Assembly (NCBI RefSeq): GCF_001956295.1
Contig: NZ_MRTD01000008.1
Coordinates: 248,001 to 312,000, forward strand
DNA from: Paenibacillus sp. FSL A5-0031
Lineage (GTDB): Bacteria; Bacillota; Bacilli; Paenibacillales; Paenibacillaceae
Reading direction: 5' to 3'
DNA length: 64,000 bases
Positions within the stretch are counted from its first letter, which is position 1, and every line of letters begins with the position of its first letter. Below, in pieces: positions 51,638 through 60,328 of the stretch. A model generated the notes under the pieces. That model did not search any database, was not told the DNA's origin, and saw only the letters and a program-made list of their open reading frames with translations. The translations under genes were made by a program, and so were the position numbers.

Positions 51638-53263
51638 TTAGGCTCCGCTCCCCTTTATTTGTTTCTCTCTATAATCCTTTGGCGTTATACCTGTGTGCTT
51701 CTTAAATAAAATGCTAAAATAATTCGGGTCCTTGTAGCCCACCTGCTCCGCAATTTCATACAGCTTCATCGCCGAATTGTGAAGCAGCTCCTTCGCCTTA
51801 GCCACCCTTACGCTGGTCAAATATTCGATAAACGTCTCTCCTGTATGCTGTTTGAACACGAGACTGAAATAGCTTGAGCTCATGAGCACATGACGGCATA
51901 AGTCCTGCAACGACATCTTTTCATTCGCGTAATTCGTATCAATATACTCCACCGCGCGATGAATTTGCATGTTGGTCAAATAATTACGGTTATCCGCTAT
52001 AGTAGAAATAACGGAGCTTACCATGTCCTTTAGCCAAATCTCAACCTCGTCCAGCGTCTTGAACTTGAATATGTTCATCAGCTTCATTTGCTGCTCAAAC
52101 GGTGATTCCTGCTCTCGAACAGCTAGCTCCTGCACAGAGTTCATCAGCGAGAGAACAACCTTTTGCATTTGCAGCATACAAGCTTCCACTGGAACAAGAG
52201 AGGTTTTCAGCTCCGCTACCCCTTGTTCAATCAATTGGTAGGCTTCTTGAATGGCGCCTGTCTTCACAGCAGCAGCCAGCTTGCGGTCGAGGTCATGACT
52301 CAGCGGCATGTATCCGGAAGGTTTTCCTTCTATATCAATAATGCTCAGCACTCTATTCTTTCCTAGCAGGAAACGATAGTCCAGCACCGACAATGCGCTC
52401 TTGTAAGATAACGGCAGCTGTTCAGCGAGCGTACATGTTCGTCCAATTCCTATCGTCACTGTAAACTTCAAATATTTCTCAATATGATAGCGGACCTCCT
52501 CAGCAAGCGAAAATCCTTGTTCATATAGCAGGCTTTCACTGTCATGTCCAAAAATGATGGCAACCATCCGTTCCTCACGGGTTCGGAAGGTCAGCACATG
52601 CTCTCGGTCCAGCGTTTCATTAAAAATATCATAAGCAGCGAATCGCAAAAATTCGACATCATGCTCATAGGAGGACAGTTCTCGGTCGCCAAAATCGTCG
52701 ATATCTACGACCATGACCAAATATAGCGGTGATATCGGCGGCAGGTTGAAATAAGCAAAACGTTCTGCGATTTCCCCTTTTCCTAAACCAACCGCAACTA
52801 AACGCTCTAGAAATCGCTCTTTAAGCAGCGGAAGACTGTGCTCCAGCTGGTTGTTTAGCCTGCCCAGATCTTCACGACGCTGCTTCTCTTCATCCATCTC
52901 TGCTTTAATTCGATCCAGGAGCTGACGTATTTCTTGCGCTGTAATCGGTTTCAGAATGAAATCAGAAATTTTAAGCCGAATCGCCTGCTGCGCATACTCA
53001 AATTCGTCATAGCCCGTTAATATAATCATTTTTATATACGGAAATTGAGCGGAAATTAAACCAGCCAGCTCTAATCCGTCCATGAACGGCATACTGATGT
53101 CTGAAATAACGAGCTCCGGCCTATCCAATTCTACGGCATCCCACGCTTCTCGACCGTTAGCGTAATCACCAATCAATTCGAAGCCATGCTCATTCCAATT
53201 GATTGTATTTTTTAATCCGATTCGGACAACCGCTTCATCATCGACAATAATTACTTTATACAT
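51638..53263 (-). CDS. YesN-family response regulator (AraC type)
   Basis: A 541-residue regulator. The receiver domain (about residues 1-120) has V-D-D-E-A-V-V and the phosphoacceptor Asp in L-V-I-S-D-I-S-M-P. A long linker follows, then a C-terminal AraC double helix-turn-helix with L-Y-E-I-A-E-Q-V-G-Y-K-D-P-N-Y-F-S-I-L-F-K. The start is set at ATG 53263 (MYKVIIVDDE) after GGAGAGG; the frame back to 53425 is not protein-like. First gene of the operon. Likely targets are this operon and linked sugar genes. Confidence 0.95.
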   Translation of the reverse strand: MYKVIIVDDEAVVRIGLKNTINWNEHGFELIGDYANGREAWDAVELDRPELVISDISMPFMDGLELAGLISAQFPYIKMIILTGYDEFEYAQQAIRLKISDFILKPITAQEIRQLLDRIKAEMDEEKQRREDLGRLNNQLEHSLPLLKERFLERLVAVGLGKGEIAERFAYFNLPPISPLYLVMVVDIDDFGDRELSSYEHDVEFLRFAAYDIFNETLDREHVLTFRTREERMVAIIFGHDSESLLYEQGFSLAEEVRYHIEKYLKFTVTIGIGRTCTLAEQLPLSYKSALSVLDYRFLLGKNRVLSIIDIEGKPSGYMPLSHDLDRKLAAAVKTGAIQEAYQLIEQGVAELKTSLVPVEACMLQMQKVVLSLMNSVQELAVREQESPFEQQMKLMNIFKFKTLDEVEIWLKDMVSSVISTIADNRNYLTNMQIHRAVEYIDTNYANEKMSLQDLCRHVLMSSSYFSLVFKQHTGETFIEYLTSVRVAKAKELLHNSAMKLYEIAEQVGYKDPNYFSILFKKHTGITPKDYREKQIKGSGA

Positions 53264-53460
53264 CGAAGCCTCTCCAGTCTGTAAATGCCAATATACGAGC
53301 AGTAACAATATACTCCAATTATGCATGAGAATACACCAGCTTACAATTCCTTGATTCAGGAAAATGTCGAAAAACCCGGCCGCTAGCGACTCGGGTTCTC
53401 TTGGCTTGAGCGGCAGCAAAATCATGCTGCTCCATCCACCATTTCATATACTACTTTGCT

Positions 53461-54170
53461 TTATTCATCCACCATACGTTTCTTGTATACATACAAACAT
53501 ACAGCATACATCGCAATAATCCATACAAAAATAATAGCTAAGTGGGACAATACATCTGCCAGCCCCGCACCAGCCTCTACTTGCTTCGCTAGTTCAATCA
53601 GCTGCAGGTTTGGCATGTAATTGGCAATCGTCAGGATTGGATACTGATCCATCAACGGTGTAATCAATGACCCAAAAGCAAAAATGACAAAAGCCGGCAT
53701 GATCGCAACGGAGGCTTCCATCACCGATTTAGTTAACAAACCGATGAACGTGCCTAAACCCAAATAAAAAACGGATGATAAAAATATAGCGATGATAATG
53801 ACCAATAGGTTCTTCGGATGATAATTAGAAAGTAAAGCAGAGAAAACAATAATGACCGTGCCCGCAATAAAGCTTAGCAAGCTTTTGCCGCAAAAAATCT
53901 CGAAAATACTCGCCGGTGACAGCATGAGTCCGCGCAGTGTATTTTTTTCTTTCTCTTCAGCTACCAAGGCCGACTGCACATACGTAGCTACTAAAATTAA
54001 AGCCATATTGATGACCAGATATTGTACATCAATGGTATTCACACCTATGCGCCCATATAAAGCAGCCAGGATTAAAGGAAGGATCAATGTCGTGGTTATA
54101 TACATGTTTCGAGATACGTCTTATAGTCTTTTTGTAAAATAGCCATTACTCGCTTCATTGAAAATGTCAT
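53461..54170 (-). pseudogene. ABC-2 exporter permease with a frameshift near its start
   Basis: The gene begins at ATG 54170, overlapping the ATPase stop as ATGA. It reads MTFSMKRVMAILQKDYK, a typical ABC-2 permease N terminus, but runs to a stop within 24 codons. The remaining 214 residues (from M-Y-I-T-T-T-L-I-L-P at 54105, six helices) are in another frame. One missing base near 54121 would join the two as K-D-Y-(K/N)-D-V-S-R-N-M-Y-I. No RBS lies before 54105. It is either an inactivating mutation, a sequencing error or, less likely, a translational frameshift. Confidence 0.75.
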
Positions 54171-55015
54171 GATAGTTTCCTCCCAGTCACTTCTACAAAA
54201 ATATCGCCTAATGTTGGAAAGTTCGATTGAATGGATGCGATTTGGTTTTTGCTCATATAGTCAAATACCTTCTGCGCCCCATCAGATCCCTTTGGTACAA
54301 TAATCGTTGACCCATCGGTTAGCTCTACTGTAATGGTTGCATCGCTATGCTGCTCTCGCAGCTTCTTTGGTTCATCGAGCAATTGAATCGTTCCATTGTT
54401 TAGGAAAGCAACGCGGTCACATAAAGTTTCGGCTTCGTTCATATCATGCGTCGTTAAAAAAATGGTTGTACCCTTTGCTTTCAATTGTAACAAGCCTTCA
54501 TAAATATGCTTCGTATTCACAGGGTCAAGCGCTGAAGTGGGCTCATCCAGAAACAAGAGCTCTGGTTCATGCAGGAAAGCCCGAGCGAGAATGACCCGTT
54601 GAAGCATGCCCTTGGATAATTTAGATACCATCTTCTTGCTCTCTTGCTCCAAATTCACCATCTGCAGCACGACATGAATCCGGCCTTCGGGCACATCGTA
54701 TAAATCACAAAAAAACTTCAAATTATCGTAAACAGACAAGCGAGCATACAAAGACGTATTGTCGGTAATGATCCCCATTTTTTTGCGATACTTCTCTTCT
54801 CGCAATTTACTCGTGGGTACTCCAAATACATAGGCACTCCCCGAGGTTGGCTTCGACTGCGCTGTTAATATTTTGATGGTTGTTGTTTTGCCCGATCCGC
54901 TTGGTCCTAGAAAACCGAAAATCTCACCCTTCCTTACGTTAAAGGAAACGTCCTTTAACGCCCTCGAATTCGAAAATGATTTCTCTAATGAAGTCACTTC
55001 AATTATATTTTGCAT
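54167..55015 (-). CDS. ABC-2 type transporter ATP-binding protein
   Basis: A 282-residue ATPase. Walker A G-P-S-G-S-G-K-T-T (about residues 37-45), signature L-S-K-G-M-L-Q-R-V (with Lys-Gly-Met replacing Gly-Gly-Gln, as in many ABC-2 exporters), Walker B L-L-F-L-D-E-P-T-S-A-L-D, and H-loop T-T-H-D-M. GGAGG precedes the ATG. It energises the frameshifted permease downstream. Its promoter appears to be covered by the LytTR-type repeats. Confidence 0.92.
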   Translation of the reverse strand: MQNIIEVTSLEKSFSNSRALKDVSFNVRKGEIFGFLGPSGSGKTTTIKILTAQSKPTSGSAYVFGVPTSKLREEKYRKKMGIITDNTSLYARLSVYDNLKFFCDLYDVPEGRIHVVLQMVNLEQESKKMVSKLSKGMLQRVILARAFLHEPELLFLDEPTSALDPVNTKHIYEGLLQLKAKGTTIFLTTHDMNEAETLCDRVAFLNNGTIQLLDEPKKLREQHSDATITVELTDGSTIIVPKGSDGAQKVFDYMSKNQIASIQSNFPTLGDIFVEVTGRKLS

Positions 55016-55081
55016 GCCGCTCTCAACCTCCGTTGTTTTATCTGGTCTACCTTCATCTTAGGTGAGAGGAGGAAGAGGCGC

Positions 55082-55199
55082 ATTATAATCGCATTGAATG
55101 GAGCATACAAAGGGGTGAATGATGCGTATTTCGGGCTGAATAGCGCAATAATCACGTGGTTTGGAGCAGCGGTTTCGGTGAATGGCGCTTATTTAAGCC
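55082..55199 (-). promoter_or_regulatory. Promoter with five 21-bp-phased repeats upstream of the ABC exporter
   Basis: On the minus strand TTGTAT (55105-55110) and TATAAT (55082-55087) are 17 nt apart. The element ATTCA (plus strand TGAAT) begins at 55095, 55116, 55137 and 55179, with a weaker copy at 55158. That is five units of exactly 21 bp, each with GC a few bases on. LytTR regulators (AgrA, ComE, BlpR) bind direct repeats of about 9 bp separated by about 12 bp, giving the same period, and CCATTCA resembles the BlpR/ComE core. The array overlaps the end of the LytTR regulator gene. Confidence 0.6.
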
Positions 55200-56286
55200 C
55201 GATCATTTCCTTTAACTCAGCCATTTTTGTTTTTGACAACGGTACGTTAGTCTTTAAATGATCATCAAGCACCAAGCTATAGCTATTGCGAGTGAAGGTG
55301 ATGACTTCTCTTACCTTTTGCAGATTAACGATGTAAGAACGATGGCAACGAAAGAAACCATACGTCTGCAGTCTTTCTTCCAGCTCATTAATTTTGAAGG
55401 AGGTTGGATACATCTCCCCTTTAATATAGAGATTCGTTTGTCCTTCACTGCTTTCGATATAATCAATTTCCGGAGGATTAAACAATATAATTTTGTCATT
55501 CATTCGTGTCGGAATTTTCTCGAATTTGACGTGCTGAACGATAGGTTCATCATCTTCAAGGCCCTCATCACTCTCTGCATGCGAAGGCATAGGTTCTTCC
55601 TTTTTATCCGCATCTTCTGGAGATACGGATTTCGGTTCCTCTTCTGTATCTTGAACATCAAAAGCTTTGAGTCCCTTCTCATCCAGTCTATAGACCCGGC
55701 TTGTCACACTAAGCGCTGTTTCCATATTCCCCGTGAGCACGAGAATCGCTTTGCCGCTTTCCCCGAGCGTATGAACCATTTTATGAAAAACAAGCTTTGT
55801 TTCGAGGTCAACGTTCTGATCTGGCTCCTCAAAAATGTAAAGAGCAGGATCTTGAAATAATAAGCGTGCAAACTGAACCCGCCTTTTCTCTGACAGACTC
55901 AGCTTCGTTAGGCGCTTATTGGCTTTCAGATCAAGATTGACGATTCGGACAGCTTCATCGACGGATAGGCTTGAACCGTATAGCTGTTTAAAGAAGCTAA
56001 AGTTTTCTTTGACAGTCAACCGTTCATAAGAACCTTCTTCCAACAGCAAAAGACCTATCTGACTAAGAAAACCTTTCCTGTTATTTGCAAATGACAGATC
56101 ATTTAACTTAATTTCTCCACTGGAAATCGGCAGTTTTCCTGTCAGCATCGCTAATAACGTATTTCGGACATTCATGCTCGAATAAAGCGCGACCACTTCA
56201 TGACGTGCAATTTCGATATGAAAGGCAGGAAATACGAGTACGTTTTCGGTATATCTCTCTAACTCATTGATGGTAAGAACTGCCAT
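55189..56286 (-). CDS. ABC-ATPase-like/LytTR fusion regulator
   Basis: A 365-residue protein. Residues about 1-205 follow an ABC ATPase layout but lack working motifs. The Walker A position reads Y-S-S-M-N-V-R-N-T instead of GxxGxGKS/T, the signature reads K-L-S-L-S-E-K-R-R-V-Q-F-A-R-L-L, and Walker B is L-Y-I-F-E-E-P-D-Q. An acidic linker (about 210-255) leads to a LytTR DNA-binding domain (about 262-362; I-D-Y-I-E-S-S-E-G-Q-T-N-L-Y and F-F-R-C-H-R-S-Y-I-V-N). It probably controls the adjacent exporter, perhaps by sensing the real ATPase or permease through its dead ABC domain. That mechanism is inference. Confidence 0.85.
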   Translation of the reverse strand: MAVLTINELERYTENVLVFPAFHIEIARHEVVALYSSMNVRNTLLAMLTGKLPISSGEIKLNDLSFANNRKGFLSQIGLLLLEEGSYERLTVKENFSFFKQLYGSSLSVDEAVRIVNLDLKANKRLTKLSLSEKRRVQFARLLFQDPALYIFEEPDQNVDLETKLVFHKMVHTLGESGKAILVLTGNMETALSVTSRVYRLDEKGLKAFDVQDTEEEPKSVSPEDADKKEEPMPSHAESDEGLEDDEPIVQHVKFEKIPTRMNDKIILFNPPEIDYIESSEGQTNLYIKGEMYPTSFKINELEERLQTYGFFRCHRSYIVNLQKVREVITFTRNSYSLVLDDHLKTNVPLSKTKMAELKEMIGLK

Positions 56287-56369
56287 ATGATCACCTAGCT
56301 TATCTATAGTTTAAAAGCCATATTTTTCATTTAACTTGTTTATTATACATGACCTAATCACTGCAATGA

Positions 56370-56404
56370 ATGTAAAAAATCCACAACCAGGTGAGGTTGT
56401 GGAT
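56370..56404 (-). terminator. Terminator of the ger operon
   Basis: On the minus strand AATCCACAACC pairs with GGTTGTGGATT (5-nt centre), followed by TTTTTAC, immediately after the gerKC-like stop codon. Confidence 0.8.
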
Positions 56405-56409
56405 TGCGT

Positions 56410-57522
56410 TTAACGATTGGAGCCCATATCTTGAATTTTAATTTTTATTTTTACATTTACATCCGCTTCCGCTAAAGCTTCACCCCAGTTATCCTTCACT
56501 TTCTTCCAGTGATTATATTCGTGGCCTCTTGCATATAACCCGTACCCCATCGGATCAATTTTTGCTTTTTGTATTTTCTTAATTAACTGCTGCATTTGCC
56601 TTTGTATCTCATCTGCGATTTGTTTCTCCAAGAGAGGCGCATTTTTCTCCACGTCAAATTTAAAAAGACGCTCCGTCATTACAATTCCCATCTTCACTGC
56701 AGTATGAAAGACGAATTGGTTATCAGCGAAGTCAACCTTCGTCTTTACCTGGAGAGTGGTAGGATAAAAGCTTAATTTATTTTTTTGAGCCAATCCCTTC
56801 TCCGGCTGTTCCGGTAGGCTAAGCGTAAATGAAAATATGCCGCCTGTTTCTCCTTGTAAAATTTTTAACAGCTTCGATTGTTTAATATCGAGCGTGAATT
56901 TATATTTACCGGAATGATCCAAGAGTGCCGTACCCGTTACTTTGACTTGATCATCCTTATGCATCTCTGTCAAACTCGGCGTCATTCCTTTTTCTGTAAA
57001 CTGACGATGGAGCTCTTGAATCGTCGTTTTAACTGAAAGATTCTGCTCGCTTGTCGTATCGACTAGCTTCACTAAATACATAGGAAGGCGCGGTTTATCC
57101 TTGGGCGTGAACATTGCTATGTCTGAGACGGGGCCATCCACCATGACCACCCGAGACATCGTCGTGTTTTTCCCATCCCTGTACACCGTGTCCAAAATAT
57201 TAAACCAGTCTTTATGCTGTAAAACACGCTTGCCGATCAATATGACCTGCACCTTTCCTCTTCGGGACAAGGCGGTAACAGTGGCATCAAATTGTTCTCT
57301 TGATTCACGAAGTGTATTCGATATAACGATGGTATTCTCTTCCTTATCTTTGGCTTCCTCATAAAAGACAGGACTAGAAGATGTAACAACAAGGTTCTCA
57401 TCCTCATTCAAATCGATGCCTATTAATAAGCCGAGCGATACATCTTCAATATTGATCGTATCCATACAGCCCGGGAGCACCGTAAGCGACATCAATAGAC
57501 AAAAAAAGAATACCGCTCTCAT
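56410..57522 (-). CDS. gerKC: Spore germinant receptor C subunit (Ger(x)C lipoprotein)
   Basis: A 370-residue lipoprotein of the GerAC family, exposed on the spore inner membrane. Its signal peptide ends in lipobox V-L-P-G-C (Cys at about 19). The body includes L-G-L-L-I-G-I-D-L-N and the C-terminal region W-G-E-A-L-A-E-A-D-V-N-V. It is the third gene of the A-B-C operon, and its start overlaps the B-subunit stop by 4 nt. Family membership is clear; the gerK name is by similarity of organisation, and the germinant is unknown. Confidence 0.9.
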   Translation of the reverse strand: MRAVFFFCLLMSLTVLPGCMDTINIEDVSLGLLIGIDLNEDENLVVTSSSPVFYEEAKDKEENTIVISNTLRESREQFDATVTALSRRGKVQVILIGKRVLQHKDWFNILDTVYRDGKNTTMSRVVMVDGPVSDIAMFTPKDKPRLPMYLVKLVDTTSEQNLSVKTTIQELHRQFTEKGMTPSLTEMHKDDQVKVTGTALLDHSGKYKFTLDIKQSKLLKILQGETGGIFSFTLSLPEQPEKGLAQKNKLSFYPTTLQVKTKVDFADNQFVFHTAVKMGIVMTERLFKFDVEKNAPLLEKQIADEIQRQMQQLIKKIQKAKIDPMGYGLYARGHEYNHWKKVKDNWGEALAEADVNVKIKIKIQDMGSNR

Positions 57523-58619
57523 TGGCTGCCACTCCGTTGAAATCGACTATATATACTCACGTATAGAAATAGGAATACAGGAAAAACATAAGCGACCCCA
57601 ATGCCTGTTTTACTTATAAACTCTATCCATTGTCCCGTTTGATTCCATGATGGATGAAGAAAAGCGGTGATTATAACAATGGATATGAGAAGAATCGAAT
57701 CGAATGGCGCCTTTTTCTTCGTTCCCAGCAGATGGCTTGTGCTATAGACTGCTCCATAAAGATACGGAAGCCATGCAGTTGAAATAACAAACAAGTACAG
57801 CGCCAAAAAAACCATGTCAAACCGCTCCAAAAAGTGCAGCTCGATCATTTTCAATAAATTAAAGAGAGGCTCATTATAATCTGTAATCCCGTCCGGACTA
57901 AAGTAGGCGTAGCAAATCAAGGTAACCCCAAGGTAGAGAATAAAAGTGATGGTGTTGGCAATGACAACTCCGCGTACCGCCAACTGCTTTGTTTTCAAAA
58001 ACGGATATAGGACCAATACAATCTCAAAACCGAGAAATGAAAAGATAGCCGATCCTACTCCGTTAAAAATAGGCATCCACCCCTCTTTAATCAGAGGCAG
58101 CAGGTGAACCCAGTGGCTGTCTTTCAAAGGAATAATCAGCAGTAAATACATCCAGATTGTCATATAAAAAACAAGCTCTGAATATCGGCCCAAAATATAC
58201 AGCCCTTTCCCAATAATGAAAAAGCCCGGGACGACAAGCAGAATCATCAAGACATAATCGGGGGTCATTTGCAAAAACCACTGCTTAATAAATAACATCG
58301 TGATCGAAAGAATCGTCCAGCCAAAAAAAGCGAAATAACAAATAATAGGGATGGTTAAGATTTTCCCTACAACCTTGCCAAAGAGGCGGATGAACAAATC
58401 TAATATCGTATCATCAGGATATTTTTCAAACATTTTTACGATGAGGACACAAACAGTCAGGTTAATACACCAGCCGAGCAATAATGATATCCAGCCGTCT
58501 GTCCCCGCTTTCTCCGCAAGCGTTCTAGGGAGCGAAAATATCCCCGTTCCGACTTGGCAGCTATGGATAATAAATATAAACTGCGTGATAGAAATCTGAT
58601 TTCGCTCTTGTACCTTCAC
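57519..58619 (-). CDS. gerKB: Spore germinant receptor B subunit (amino acid permease-like)
   Basis: A 366-residue membrane protein with ten helices, of the GerAB/spore permease family in the APC superfamily. Landmarks are I-S-I-T-Q-F-I-F-I-I near the N terminus, the first-helix break V-G-T-G-I-F-S-L-P-R, and L-G-F-E-I-V-L in the sixth helix region. This subunit is thought to bind the germinant. It overlaps both neighbours by 4 nt, so the three subunits are made together. Confidence 0.93.
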   Translation of the reverse strand: MKVQERNQISITQFIFIIHSCQVGTGIFSLPRTLAEKAGTDGWISLLLGWCINLTVCVLIVKMFEKYPDDTILDLFIRLFGKVVGKILTIPIICYFAFFGWTILSITMLFIKQWFLQMTPDYVLMILLVVPGFFIIGKGLYILGRYSELVFYMTIWMYLLLIIPLKDSHWVHLLPLIKEGWMPIFNGVGSAIFSFLGFEIVLVLYPFLKTKQLAVRGVVIANTITFILYLGVTLICYAYFSPDGITDYNEPLFNLLKMIELHFLERFDMVFLALYLFVISTAWLPYLYGAVYSTSHLLGTKKKAPFDSILLISIVIITAFLHPSWNQTGQWIEFISKTGIGVAYVFPVFLFLYVSIYSRFQRSGSQ

Positions 58620-60160
58620 GTTTGATCACCATCCCGATGATCTCTTTGTCTAATAGATTGAACAGGCATCGCGCTCTTGGGCCGCTTAAGCACTGCCCAT
58701 ACAGGAAAACGAACAAATACATCCTTCATTTGGCTAAACTTAAAGGGTGCTAATGGGCTTCCATATGGGGCACCCATCGATTCGATAGAAACAAAATGAG
58801 CAACTAAAGCCATGGCTCCAATAACAATGCCCACAATGCCAAACATAGAAGCCAGTATCATGATAGGGAATCGAAGCAGTCGAATAGCAGCGCCCATATC
58901 ATAGTTGGGAATAATAAATGAAGCAATCGCAGTAGAAGAGACGACAATAACCATAATATTGCTCACGATCCCGGCTTGAACAGCTGCCTGACCGATAATA
59001 ATACCTCCTACAATACCGATGGTTTGACCGATCATGGCAGGCAAACGAAGTCCTGCTTCTCTCATCATTTCGAGCATAATTTCCATCAAAATCGCTTCAA
59101 TAATCGGCGGAAAGGGTACACGGGACCTCGTCTCCGCAATCGATAGAATGAACTGTACCGGAATAACCTCGTAATTAAACGAAATGAACGCAATATACGC
59201 AGAAGGTAAAAACAAAGCAATAAACATAGCAAAAAAACGAAGAAGCCGTATAAAAGAAGAGATGAGCCAGCGGCTGCTGTAATCATCCACGCTTTGAAAG
59301 AAGGCGATAAAATTGACGGGAGCAATCATCACGGTCGGAGACCGATCCACAACAACTGCATATCTTCCTTGAAGAATATGCGATGCGGTTGTATCTGGTT
59401 TCTCTGTCAAAATAACTTGCGGGAACGGAGAAAATGGATTATCCTCGAGGAATTCAGCAAGCTCCCCTGTATTCATAATCGCATCAATATCGATATGGTT
59501 TATCCGTGTTTCGAGCTCCTTAAGAATTTCCGGATTAGCCACGTCAGCCAAGTACAAGATTGATAGTTTCAACTTTCCGCGCTGGCCTACAATCATCTCC
59601 TTGATTTTTAATTCACGATCGGGAATATATCTGCGAATCAAGGCAATATTTTGGCTTCCTGTCTCCACGAAGCTTTGATGCGCTCCTCGAAGGGAGGCTT
59701 CGATACGAGAGTCATCAACTGCTCTTTGCGGCCAACCTTTTGTATCATAGACGTAGACATTAGCTTGACCCTCGACAAAGAGCACACTATCCCCTTGTAA
59801 AATGGCATTTTCAATTTGTATCCAGGTCGATTCCACCCGGATTGTTCCTATGCTTACTTCAGGCAATCGGAAATATTGGCCAGAGTCGCCGTTAATTAAA
59901 GCATGCAAAATATTATTGTGAATGTATTCCTTATTGACTAACCCCTCCAAATAGACAAGAGTTGCTGCATTTTCGTCTTGATTCGTTTGGATCTGTCTGA
60001 TAATCAAATCTGGCGTCAATGTGAACAGCTGTTTGAGGTAACCAATATTAGTTGACATATTTTTGCTAATAGGAGGATCTTGAAGAGATGAGGCACTATT
60101 AGTCGGTATCCGATATTTTGATTTTCGGTTTCCTCTAAAAAATTTCATGTATGAAAACAC
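58616..60160 (-). CDS. gerKA: Spore germinant receptor A subunit
   Basis: A 514-residue GerAA-family protein with a hydrophilic N-terminal domain (about residues 1-290, with Y-I-P-D-R-E-L and V-I-L-T-E-K-P-D-T-T), four to five membrane helices (about 300-455), and a short cytoplasmic tail. Landmarks are V-V-D-R-S-P-T-V-M-I and the helix region P-A-M-I-G-Q-T-I-G-I-V-G-G. The start is GTG 60160 after AGGAT. First gene of the operon. Such operons are normally read late in the forespore, but I could not identify a sigma-G promoter. Confidence 0.92.
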   Translation of the reverse strand: MFSYMKFFRGNRKSKYRIPTNSASSLQDPPISKNMSTNIGYLKQLFTLTPDLIIRQIQTNQDENAATLVYLEGLVNKEYIHNNILHALINGDSGQYFRLPEVSIGTIRVESTWIQIENAILQGDSVLFVEGQANVYVYDTKGWPQRAVDDSRIEASLRGAHQSFVETGSQNIALIRRYIPDRELKIKEMIVGQRGKLKLSILYLADVANPEILKELETRINHIDIDAIMNTGELAEFLEDNPFSPFPQVILTEKPDTTASHILQGRYAVVVDRSPTVMIAPVNFIAFFQSVDDYSSRWLISSFIRLLRFFAMFIALFLPSAYIAFISFNYEVIPVQFILSIAETRSRVPFPPIIEAILMEIMLEMMREAGLRLPAMIGQTIGIVGGIIIGQAAVQAGIVSNIMVIVVSSTAIASFIIPNYDMGAAIRLLRFPIMILASMFGIVGIVIGAMALVAHFVSIESMGAPYGSPLAPFKFSQMKDVFVRFPVWAVLKRPKSAMPVQSIRQRDHRDGDQT

Positions 60161-60260
60161 AAGGAATCATCCTATCTCGTTTCTGTCTATGGATTTAAAA
60201 TAGTCATTCCAAGGATCGACAAAAAGCGACTAAAAGATACTCCGCGTGTCTTACTGGATA

Positions 60261-60308
60261 TAAAAAGAAGCCCTCAATCCCACTCCTATTGTGGTTTTGA
60301 AAGCTTCT
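60261..60308 (-). terminator. Terminator of the two-component operon
   Basis: On the minus strand a GAAGC...GCTTC stem with an inner AACCAC/GTGG(G) stem is followed by TTTTTA, just past the kinase stop codon. Confidence 0.65.
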
Positions 60309-60328
60309 TCCTTATGGCTTACTCCTAC

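Noticed and set aside
53264..53425. N-terminal extension of the YesN regulator by 54 codons
   Set aside because: The receiver domain begins at M-Y-K-V-I-I-V-D-D-E with GGAGAGG just upstream; the extension has no similarity to the family.
55258..55860. 200-codon open frame on the plus strand opposite the ABC-like/LytTR gene
   Set aside because: The minus-strand protein has two recognisable domains; the plus frame has unusual composition and no start signal.
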